DNA from: an uncultured Clostridia bacterium | GTDB lineage: Bacteria > Bacillota > Clostridia > Oscillospirales > Ruminococcaceae | Assembly: GCA_937906945.1 (NCBI GenBank) | Contig: CALCUE010000013.1 | Coordinates: 1 to 11,011 of the forward strand | DNA length: 11,011 nucleotides | Direction: 5' to 3' | Shown: piece after piece, positions 1-4,978 of the stretch | Layout of the letters: every line of letters starts with the position of its first letter | Numbering within the stretch: position 1 is the stretch's first letter | Notes under the pieces: generated by a model | The model's input: the letters and a program-made list of their open reading frames with translations, nothing else | Told to the model about the DNA's origin: nothing | The model's database searches: none | Program-made: the position numbers and the translations under genes

Positions 1-44
1 CCCTCAGTCAGCCTCCGGCTGACAGCTCCCTCTCGGAGGGAGCC
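1..44 (-). repeat. Dispersed two-hairpin repeat, type 1
   Basis: Two adjacent perfect hairpins are visible: GTCAGCC/GGCTGAC (7-13 with 17-23) and GCTCCCTC/GAGGGAGC (25-32 with 36-43). Read on the minus strand the order is GCTCCC stem, TGTC, second stem, GACTGAGGG. This is the same plan as the copy at 10881-10926, and the tracts GGGAGCTGTC and GACTGAGGG are identical between them. The 19-nt tract CTCCCTCTCGGAGGGAGCC (26-44) recurs exactly at 7592-7610. It is probably a member of a dispersed intergenic repeat family. The element may extend beyond the left edge. Confidence 0.7.
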
Positions 45-58
45 TACGCGCCGCAGGC

Positions 59-112
59 GTGACGTGGCAATCTTATTTTTGACGAGGATAAGAAAAAGAT
101 TCCCACGGTCAC
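59..112. repeat. MITE-like imperfect inverted repeat
   Basis: GTGACGTGGCAATCTT at 59-74 is nearly the reverse complement of the 17 bases at 96-112, with one inserted base and one mismatch. The arms enclose about 21 A/T-rich bases. GTGGCAATCTT recurs at 7479-7489 beside another repeat, so this looks like part of a second dispersed family. The following stretch to about 190 continues with short hairpins (TTCC/GGAA at 117-127) and has no credible gene. Confidence 0.5.
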
Positions 113-213
113 TTTGTTCCCTCGGAATGACGAAAATAGTGGCGCTCACAAGCCTTGTCCGAAATGACAGAGGTCGGGGAATTTGTTTTTCGCTCCCTCC
201 GTCCCGTTTCACG

Positions 214-247
214 CAAAAAACCGCCTTCCCGGTTGGGAAGGCGGTTT
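214..247 (-). terminator. Rho-independent terminator of the lipoprotein gene
   Basis: On the minus strand a 13-bp stem (arms 235-247 and 218-230, loop 231-234) runs into a T tract (AAAAAA at 215-220 on the plus strand). It lies about 25 bases past the stop codon of the lipoprotein gene that ends at 273. Confidence 0.9.
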
Positions 248-272
248 GGGGTTTTCTTTCGCTTTGCGAAAA

Positions 273-1034
273 TCAGATCGCGGCGACGTGGAGGATCTGG
301 GCGGTGCCGTCAAGTCCGGCGAAAACCGTCAGGACGACAAGACCTTCGTGCGGTTCGGCGGTAACGGAGGTCATCGCGGCAAGGATGGCGTAGTTGGTTC
401 CGGCGACGACCTGGGTGCCGAGGCAGGCGACAGGACGATAGCCGACGCCGGTCATGCCGGAAACGGCGTTTTCCAAAGCGGTCTGCGCCGCTTCGGGAAG
501 GACGGTGCCGAAATCCGGATTCAGCGTCCATCCGCCGGGCAGATTGGTGGCCGGAAGATCGGCGACGGTGCTGTCGGCTTCCACGGAAACATAGTCCAGA
601 AGGTTCAGGTTCTGGATGTCGGTGACGGTGGCGTTGCCCTCAAGGTCGGCATAGACTTTGACGATGCTGTAGGAAGCTTCGGCGTTGGGAACGACAGGCG
701 TCGAAAGGCAAAGATAGGAGTGGTTGAGTCCGGAAACGACCTGGCTGCCGAGATAGGCAACAGGGGTATAGCCGACGCCGTCAAGTCCGGCGATAGCGGC
801 GTCAAAAGCGGTCTTGGCGTTCTCGGGGATCGGGCCGGCGACGGTTTCGGTGTTGACGGTGTAACCGCCGGCAAGGGGGAGTTCCGGTTCTTCGGGTTCG
901 GTGGGCTCGGTGGGTTCCGTGGGTTCAGTAGGCTCAGTAGGCTCGGTGGGCTCGGTAGGTTCTTCGGTTTTGCCGCAGGCGCAAAGCGTGCCTAAAAGGC
1001 AGAAGGCCAAAAGGAGAGCAAGGAATTTTTTCAT
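273..1034 (-). CDS. Lipoprotein with two tandem cystatin-like domains
   Basis: Predicted 253-residue surface lipoprotein. The start at 1034 is chosen over an upstream ATG at 1085 because it has an AGAGGT ribosome site and begins a clean type II signal peptide (MKKFLALLLA..., lipobox LCAC with lipidated Cys20). A (TEP)7 spacer follows at residues 27-47. Two homologous domains come next: about 54-145 (GGY 56-58, GVGYTPVAYLGSQVVSG 86-102) and about 165-253 (GGW 167-169, GVGYRPVACLGTQVVAG 196-212). A conserved N-terminal Gly pair followed by QxVxG and an LNH or TNY continuation matches the papain-inhibitor loop of stefins and cystatins. No cystatin-type Pro-Trp hairpin is evident. The structural assignment is inference from motif and spacing. 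The role could be cysteine-protease inhibition at the cell surface, or the fold could serve another purpose. The gene is monocistronic, with its own promoter and terminator. Confidence 0.85.
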   Translation of the reverse strand: MKKFLALLLAFCLLGTLCACGKTEEPTEPTEPTEPTEPTEPTEPTEPEEPELPLAGGYTVNTETVAGPIPENAKTAFDAAIAGLDGVGYTPVAYLGSQVVSGLNHSYLCLSTPVVPNAEASYSIVKVYADLEGNATVTDIQNLNLLDYVSVEADSTVADLPATNLPGGWTLNPDFGTVLPEAAQTALENAVSGMTGVGYRPVACLGTQVVAGTNYAILAAMTSVTAEPHEGLVVLTVFAGLDGTAQILHVAAI

Positions 1035-1064
1035 GGTCAGTACCTCTTTCGGATAATATTGTTT

Positions 1065-1084
1065 ACTGTGACAACAGTATAGCA
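1065..1084 (-). promoter_or_regulatory. Extended -10 promoter with overlapping dyad
   Basis: On the minus strand TGCTATACT (plus 1076-1084) is an extended -10 element (TG-N-TATACT); no good -35 box is seen. The dyad ACTGT-GACA-ACAGT (1065-1078) overlaps the end of the -10 and the expected start of transcription, so it could be an operator. It drives the lipoprotein gene starting at 1034. Confidence 0.55.
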
Positions 1085-1140
1085 TATTTTTTTGAAAAGG
1101 AAAGGAAAAAGGGAAAAAGTTTACGATTTGTTCAAAAGAA

Positions 1141-1174
1141 AACCAAAAAGAGCCTCCCCATCGGGGAGGCTCTT
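1141..1174 (-). terminator. Terminator of the four-gene DUF2975 operon
   Basis: On the minus strand a perfect 12-bp stem AAGAGCCTCCCC/GGGGAGGCTCTT (1148-1159 with 1163-1174, 3-base loop) is followed by TTTTTGGTT. It lies 17 bases beyond the stop codon at 1191 of the last gene in the operon. Confidence 0.9.
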
Positions 1175-1190
1175 CGCTTTTTATCGGGTT

Positions 1191-1628
1191 TCAGAACAGG
1201 GCGTCGTCGTCCTTCGGCGGCTTCGGGGGATGTTCCTCGAACTTCGCCCGGCGGCTTTCCTTTTTGCGGAGTTTTTCCTCCTCTTTGAGCTGCTGTTTCC
1301 GTTCGTGCTCAAAGGAGCCGGTGTTGAAGTAGCTTTGCACCATGACGAGAAGGAGCAGAAGTCCCGGCATCAGCGCCAGCCAGAAAAGACCCTTGAGCCC
1401 CGGGTTCGTATAGACGAAGTTGTCGAAAAACTGGAAAAACCAGACGGCGTCGCAGACGGCGGTGGCGATAAGACCGAGGACAAGGGCGACTTTGAAGGGC
1501 CCTTTGCGGCGGTTGGGACGGATGACAAGAAAGAGAAGCAGATAAAGCACCCAGCAGGCGCCGATGAGCGCCACGATGTAGTTGGCGCTTTCGATTTTCT
1601 GGACGAGCATGGTGATCCAGGTGAGCAT
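1191..1628 (-). CDS. Small membrane protein with three predicted helices and a charged C-terminal tail
   Basis: The family is not recognised. The 145-residue protein has hydrophobic segments at about 17-36, 46-66 and 80-98. A highly charged tail (about 107-145) is rich in Lys, Glu and Arg, with a KQQLKEEEKLRKKESRR stretch that could form a helix or coiled coil, and ends in PPKPPKDDDALF. Basic residues after helix 1 (RPNRRK, 37-42) and the charged tail suggest those parts face the cytoplasm. The start has a near-ideal GAGGAGG site 7 bases upstream. It follows the preceding gene by 12 bases and is the last gene of the operon before a terminator. Its function is unknown; the context links it to the DUF2975/regulator pair. 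Confidence 0.8.
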   Translation of the reverse strand: MLTWITMLVQKIESANYIVALIGACWVLYLLLFLVIRPNRRKGPFKVALVLGLIATAVCDAVWFFQFFDNFVYTNPGLKGLFWLALMPGLLLLLVMVQSYFNTGSFEHERKQQLKEEEKLRKKESRRAKFEEHPPKPPKDDDALF

Positions 1629-1640
1629 GACAAGACCTCC

Positions 1641-2105
1641 TCAGGAATCAAAACGATAATAAGTGACCTGCCCTAAATAGGGTTTATAGACGGCGGCGAC
1701 AAAATTGAGCCACCGGTCGGGCTGTCCTTCGGGACTGCGGTCTAAAAAGAAGCCGTGATTGTCCCCGTGGGCCGGTAAAAAGAAGCCACTTCCATTATAC
1801 TCGTTTTTTCGGGAAAGAAAAGAGGAAAGCTGCGAGTTTTCCGAAACTTTGGGCCAGGTCGCCTCGATTATTTCGGCGTTTTCCGGCGAAACGGAGAAAA
1901 TAAGGCAGGTTTCGCCGTCGCCGTGAAAACCGCCGTGGCTGTCGGTGTGGTACAAAACGTCCCCGTCCTCCACCGAAAGACCGAGATAGGTTTCGATTTC
2001 CGCCTGCGCCGGGGTTTTATAGTTCAGAACAAGGGTCAGCGTGACCAGAAGCACCAGCAGAAAGGCGATGACGGTAAGACAGAGAAGAATTCCTTTTTTA
2101 CTCAT
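1641..2105 (-). CDS. Membrane-anchored protein of unknown function with HGGFHGDGE motif
   Basis: The 154-residue protein has an N-terminal transmembrane anchor (about 5-28, after MSKK) and an external domain of about 125 residues. The domain carries a conspicuous DSHGGFHGDGE motif (55-65) and ends LNFVAAVYKPYLGQVTYYRFDS (133-154, NF-A-Y and YY-x-DS being the key residues). From memory, uncharacterised Clostridia and Bacilli proteins share the HGGFHGDGE motif and a similar terminus, but no function is known to me. No lipobox is evident. Its ATG overlaps the end of the upstream regulator gene by 8 bases (2098-2105), and it has a GGAGG site, so translation is probably coupled. The histidine/aspartate cluster could bind metal, but that is speculation. 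Confidence 0.8.
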   Translation of the reverse strand: MSKKGILLCLTVIAFLLVLLVTLTLVLNYKTPAQAEIETYLGLSVEDGDVLYHTDSHGGFHGDGETCLIFSVSPENAEIIEATWPKVSENSQLSSFLSRKNEYNGSGFFLPAHGDNHGFFLDRSPEGQPDRWLNFVAAVYKPYLGQVTYYRFDS

Positions 2106-2313
2106 GGGGATCCTCCGTAAAAGAGAGCAGGTCGCCCGGTTGGCAGTCCAAAACCCGGCAGAGCGCCTCCAGCGTCGAAAAACGGACGGCTTTGGCCTTG
2201 CCGGTTTTCAGGATGGAAAGGTTCGCCGGAGTGATCCCCACTTTTTCCGAAAGCTCGGCGCTGCTCATTTTCCGTTTGGCGAGCATGATATCGAGATTGA
2301 CGGTAATTCCCAT
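2098..2313 (-). CDS. Cro/CI-type helix-turn-helix regulator (YozG-like)
   Basis: A 71-residue single-domain DNA-binding protein. It starts MGITVNLDIMLAKRKMS; the helix-turn-helix lies at about 19-40 (SAELSEKVGITPANLSILKT), followed by KAVRFSTLEALCRVLDCQPGDLL. This closely matches the small XRE-family repressors encoded beside DUF2975 proteins. The ATG at 2313 is preferred over an in-frame GTG at 2322: the GTG sits only 2 bases from AAGGA, whereas the ATG has GGTGA 5 bases upstream and gives the usual family N-terminus. It starts 14 bases after the DUF2975 stop and overlaps the next gene by 8 bases. It probably represses this operon, perhaps through the inverted repeat at 2864-2892. Confidence 0.9.
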   Translation of the reverse strand: MGITVNLDIMLAKRKMSSAELSEKVGITPANLSILKTGKAKAVRFSTLEALCRVLDCQPGDLLSFTEDPHE

Positions 2314-2327
2314 GGCGCTCACCGTCC

Positions 2328-2810
2328 TTATATGGTGAGGTCGGCGTCTTCCCGCAGAAGCGCCGCCTTATAGATGAGGTGGGAAAGAGCGAAAAAGACC
2401 ACGGCGGCGGAAACGCCGACGAAGGTGACAAAAGGCGTCACAAGGACCAGCAGTGCCGGATGGGTGACGTTGAAAAAAGCGAAGACCCAGTTGGCGACGA
2501 AAAAGAACGCCGAATCGAAAACGGCGAGGAAGGCGATGATTTTTAAGGCTTCGGCGGTCTCTTTGGTGAAGGAGCGGTCAAGGCCGATGTTTCGGGCGAT
2601 CTTCCAGCCGAAAAAAAGCGCCGCGAAGCAGGGCAGGGAGAAGACGATCACAAAGAGCAGCCACGGAAGATAGGCGCCGGAAAATTCCGGAAATTCCTCG
2701 ACGATCTCCCGCCCGTAAAGAGGCAGAAGGAAAAAGGTGAGGGCGGCGCCGAGGATGCCGAGACCCAAAACCACCGCTTTGAGGGCCAGGGAAAGACTTT
2801 TTTGTGACAT
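2328..2810 (-). CDS. DUF2975 family four-helix membrane protein
   Basis: A 160-residue integral membrane protein with hydrophobic segments at about 10-30, 47-68, 89-113 and 118-145. Family-like landmarks are SFTKETAEALKIIAF (80-94) in the loop before helix 3 and the C-terminal ALLREDADLTI (150-160). The ATG at 2810 is chosen over an in-frame TTG at 2816 because AGGAGG lies 8 bases upstream. DUF2975 proteins are typically encoded directly before a YozG-like regulator, exactly as here, and may sense a membrane signal that controls the regulator; the molecular function is not established. It is the first gene of a four-gene operon. Confidence 0.88.
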   Translation of the reverse strand: MSQKSLSLALKAVVLGLGILGAALTFFLLPLYGREIVEEFPEFSGAYLPWLLFVIVFSLPCFAALFFGWKIARNIGLDRSFTKETAEALKIIAFLAVFDSAFFFVANWVFAFFNVTHPALLVLVTPFVTFVGVSAAVVFFALSHLIYKAALLREDADLTI

Positions 2811-2834
2811 GGGCAAAACCTCCTTTTCGGTTTT

Positions 2835-2862
2835 ATTATACCCAAAAAATACCGAAAGTCAA
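2835..2862 (-). promoter_or_regulatory. Sigma-A promoter of the DUF2975 operon
   Basis: On the minus strand TTGACT (2857-2862), a 16-bp spacer and a perfect TATAAT (2835-2840) sit just before the AGGAGG site of the DUF2975 gene. The expected leader is short, roughly 20 bases. Confidence 0.9.
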
Positions 2863-2863
2863 T

Positions 2864-2892
2864 AAGAAATTATCGAAAAACGATAATTTCTT
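2864..2892. promoter_or_regulatory. Perfect 12-bp inverted repeat, candidate operator
   Basis: The arms 2864-2875 and 2881-2892 are perfect reverse complements (core TTATCG/CGATAA) around AAAAA. The repeat ends 2 bases from the -35 box of the DUF2975 operon, in the divergent region between that operon and noc. It could be the site for the YozG-like regulator. It resembles a plus-strand terminator (T run at 2891-2896), but no plus-strand gene precedes it. Confidence 0.5.
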
Positions 2893-3048
2893 TTTTATTC
2901 CACGGAAGGAAAACTTTTCATCGCGAAAAAAGCTGCCCTTCGACGGAAAAAGCGCTTCTTCGGGTTCACTCCCTCGTTTTATCGGAAGGAAAGGGAGAAA
3001 AAGGGAAAAGGACGGCGAACGATTTAACTGGAAAAAGTTGGAAAACCG

Positions 3049-3057
3049 TGCTATTCT
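3049..3057 (+). promoter_or_regulatory. Extended -10 promoter of noc
   Basis: TGCTATTCT (3049-3057) is an extended -10 element; the -35 region is weak. Transcription would start near 3063, downstream of an in-frame ATG at 3058, which supports the start of noc at 3076. The stretch 2893-3048 shows nothing else I can name. Confidence 0.5.
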
Positions 3058-3075
3058 ATGGGTGGAGGCGATGAG

Positions 3076-3942
3076 ATGACAGCGCTTGGATTTTTGAAAA
3101 AGCAGAACACGGTGGCGGAGATCCCTTTGGAGGACATCCGTCCCAACCCGTTCCAGCCTCGAAAGACGCTGGACGAAAATGAGCTTTCCCGGCTTTGCGA
3201 CAGCATCCGGGAAAACGGCCTCATTCAACCCATCGCGGTCCGTCGGATCAGGGACGGTTATGAGCTGGTCGCCGGGGAACGGCGCTTTCGGGCGCTTCAG
3301 AAGTTGGGAAGGAAAACGGCGCCGGCGCTTATTTACGACCTGGACGACGAGGGTTCGGCGGCCTGGGCGCTGATCGAAAATCTACAGCGCAGCGACCTTG
3401 GCGTTTTTGAGGAAGCGGAAGGCATCGCGCGGCTTCTGGCCTTTTGGGGTCTTTCACAGGAGGCGGCGGCAAAACGCCTTGGCGTCGCCCCCTCGACCCT
3501 TTCCAACAAACTGCGGCTTCTCCGGCTTTCGCCAACGACCCGACAGATCCTGGAGGAAGCTTCCCTTTCCGAACGGCACGCCCGGGAGCTTCTGCGCCTT
3601 TCCACCGAGGAGGAACAGAAAGCCGCCGCCGATGTGGTGGCGAAGCGAAATCTTTCCGTCGCCGAGACGGAGCGCTACGTTTCCTCCCTTCTGGCGAAAA
3701 AGGAACGGCGGCCCTCCCGGTCCCTTTACGTCGTCAAAGACGTGCGGCTTTTTATCAACACCTTTGAGCACGCCATGGACGTGATGAATTCCGCCGGGAT
3801 CGGCGCGGTGAGCACCGTTTCGGAATCGGAGGACGCCTTTGTTTATACCGTTCGGATCCCCAAAACCACGGCGCTTCGGGAGAAGCGCCCTAAACCACCG
3901 TCGGCTCCGGCGTATCCCGCATGTACGCCGTCAGTCATATAG
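3076..3942 (+). CDS. noc: Noc-type ParB paralogue (nucleoid occlusion-like DNA-binding CTPase)
   Basis: A 288-residue ParB/Noc family protein. The start at 3076 has GGAGG 7 bases upstream; an in-frame ATG at 3058 lies before the likely transcription start. The N-terminus MTALGFLKKQ may be a short membrane-targeting helix as in Noc. The ParB N-terminal CTP-binding fold follows (IRPNPFQPRK 21-30, GERRFRA 67-73, ENLQR 101-105), then a helix-turn-helix (about 126-150), and a C-terminal dimer domain ending VYTVRIPK (256-263). The residues at the four ParB/Noc specificity positions are P139, K145, R150 and R167; K, R and R are Noc-like. A 25-residue Pro-rich tail beyond IPK is unusual. In Bacillus, Noc blocks division over the nucleoid. 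Its position beside parS and parA-parB fits. A second ParB with another role is the alternative. Confidence 0.8.
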   Translation: MTALGFLKKQNTVAEIPLEDIRPNPFQPRKTLDENELSRLCDSIRENGLIQPIAVRRIRDGYELVAGERRFRALQKLGRKTAPALIYDLDDEGSAAWALIENLQRSDLGVFEEAEGIARLLAFWGLSQEAAAKRLGVAPSTLSNKLRLLRLSPTTRQILEEASLSERHARELLRLSTEEEQKAAADVVAKRNLSVAETERYVSSLLAKKERRPSRSLYVVKDVRLFINTFEHAMDVMNSAGIGAVSTVSESEDAFVYTVRIPKTTALREKRPKPPSAPAYPACTPSVI

Positions 3943-3983
3943 AGAAGCAGGCACCATGCTTCCATAAGACACATTCCCCTGAA

Positions 3984-4023
3984 AACGCAGGAAAGGCCGC
4001 CAAAAGGCGGCCTTTCCTGCGTT
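3984..4023 (+). terminator. Terminator of noc
   Basis: A perfect 18-bp stem (3984-4001 with 4006-4023, loop AAAA) lies 41 bases after the noc stop codon. The trailing sequence GTTCTGTTCC is only modestly T-rich. The last five bases of the stem are shared with the palindrome centred on the first parS site. Confidence 0.75.
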
Positions 4024-4024
4024 C

Positions 4025-4040
4025 TGTTCCACGTGGAACA
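4025..4040. other. parS site 1 (symmetric variant)
   Basis: TGTTCCACGTGGAACA is a perfect palindrome one base away from the Bacillus parS consensus TGTTNCACGTGAAACA. The symmetry extends to 28 bp (4019-4046). ParB loads as a CTP-gated clamp at such sites. It lies in the noc-parA intergenic region. Confidence 0.85.
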
Positions 4041-4061
4041 GAACGCCGCCGGTGGGGTCTT

Positions 4062-4077
4062 TGTTCCACGTGAAACA
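4062..4077. other. parS site 2 (consensus match)
   Basis: TGTTCCACGTGAAACA matches the parS consensus exactly (N = C). It lies 37 bp from the first site and about 60 bp upstream of the parA -35 box. Two parS sites here mark a ParB loading centre beside its own operon. Confidence 0.93.
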
Positions 4078-4135
4078 TCCGGGAAGAAGAAAGCCGTTCT
4101 TTTTAAAGAAATTCTCCGATATTTTCGGATATTCC

Positions 4136-4164
4136 TTGAAAAACCGCCGCCGAGCGGTTATAAT
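4136..4164 (+). promoter_or_regulatory. Sigma-A promoter of parA-parB-serS
   Basis: TTGAAA (4136-4141), a 17-bp spacer and a perfect TATAAT (4159-4164) precede the parA ATG at 4197. ParB spreading from the adjacent parS sites could affect this promoter; that is inference. Confidence 0.9.
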
Positions 4165-4196
4165 GGAACAAAGACCAAAGAAAGACGGAGAAAAGC

Positions 4197-4973
4197 ATGG
4201 GAAAAATCATTGCGTTCGCGAACCAGAAAGGCGGCGTCGGCAAGACAACGACGGCGGTGAACCTTTCGGCGGCGTTGGCGTACCGGTCAAGGGGACGCGT
4301 TCTGCTGGTCGATTCCGACCCGCAAGGAAACGCCACCTCCGGTCTCGGCATCAACAAACGGGAGATCAAGACCTCGATCTATGAGGTGCTTTTGGGCGAG
4401 GCTCCGGTGGAAAACGCCATTGTCCGAACAAAATATAAAAACCTCGACCTTCTGCCGTCCAGTATCAACCTGGCGGCGGCGGAGATCGAACTGGTGGATC
4501 TGGAAAACCGGGCGCTGCGCCTTCGGCAGGCGCTGGCGGCGGTGCAAAACAAATATGATTATATCTGCATCGACTGTCCGCCGTCTTTGGGACTTCTGAC
4601 CCTCAACGGTCTGGCCGCCTGCACCAGTATTCTGGTGCCGATCCAATGCGAGTTTTACGCGCTCGAGGGACTTTCTCAGCTGATGGCGACGGTCCGGAGC
4701 GTCAAGCGGCTTTATAACAACACCATCGACCTCGAGGGCGTTTTGCTGACGATGTATGACGCCCGGCTGAACCTCACCGTTCAGGTGGTGGAGGAAGTCA
4801 AGAAATATTTCCCCAAAAAGGTGTTCCGCACCTATATTCCGCGTAACGTCCGGCTTTCCGAAGCGCCGAGCTTCGGTCAACCGGTGATCTATTACGATTT
4901 CGCCTCCAAGGGTTCGCAGGCCTATCTGGCGCTGGCGGACGAAATTCTGGCGAACAACAGAACGGAGGGATGA
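4197..4973 (+). CDS. parA: ParA/Soj chromosome-partitioning ATPase
   Basis: A 258-residue ParA-type ATPase that binds DNA non-specifically as an ATP dimer and is stimulated by ParB, helping to segregate origins and, in Bacillus relatives, tuning DnaA. Visible motifs are the deviant Walker A QKGGVGKTT (10-18, signature Lys11 and Lys16), Walker A' DSDPQGN (39-45) and Walker B YDYICIDCPPS (120-130, Asp126). The length is typical of chromosomal Soj and there is no N-terminal DNA-binding extension. GGAG lies 6 bases before the ATG. It is the first gene after the parS sites; its stop lies next to parB, which starts a few bases downstream. Confidence 0.97.
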   Translation: MGKIIAFANQKGGVGKTTTAVNLSAALAYRSRGRVLLVDSDPQGNATSGLGINKREIKTSIYEVLLGEAPVENAIVRTKYKNLDLLPSSINLAAAEIELVDLENRALRLRQALAAVQNKYDYICIDCPPSLGLLTLNGLAACTSILVPIQCEFYALEGLSQLMATVRSVKRLYNNTIDLEGVLLTMYDARLNLTVQVVEEVKKYFPKKVFRTYIPRNVRLSEAPSFGQPVIYYDFASKGSQAYLALADEILANNRTEG

Positions 4974-4978
4974 CGACC

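Noticed and set aside
183..995. Long plus-strand open frame opposite the lipoprotein gene
   Set aside because: Its Gly/Asp-rich repetitive sequence mirrors the lipoprotein codons, and the minus strand has the signal peptide, ribosome site, promoter and terminator.
1092..1676. Plus-strand open frame opposite the small membrane protein gene
   Set aside because: It spans the operon terminator and is antisense to a gene with a strong ribosome site and clear membrane helices.
2864..2896. Inverted repeat plus T run as a plus-strand terminator
   Set aside because: No plus-strand gene lies upstream and the stem is A/T-rich; its position beside a promoter fits an operator better.
4115..4129. TCCGA/TCGGA dyad upstream of the parA promoter
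   Set aside because: Only 5-bp arms; could arise by chance and shows no link to a regulator in the window.
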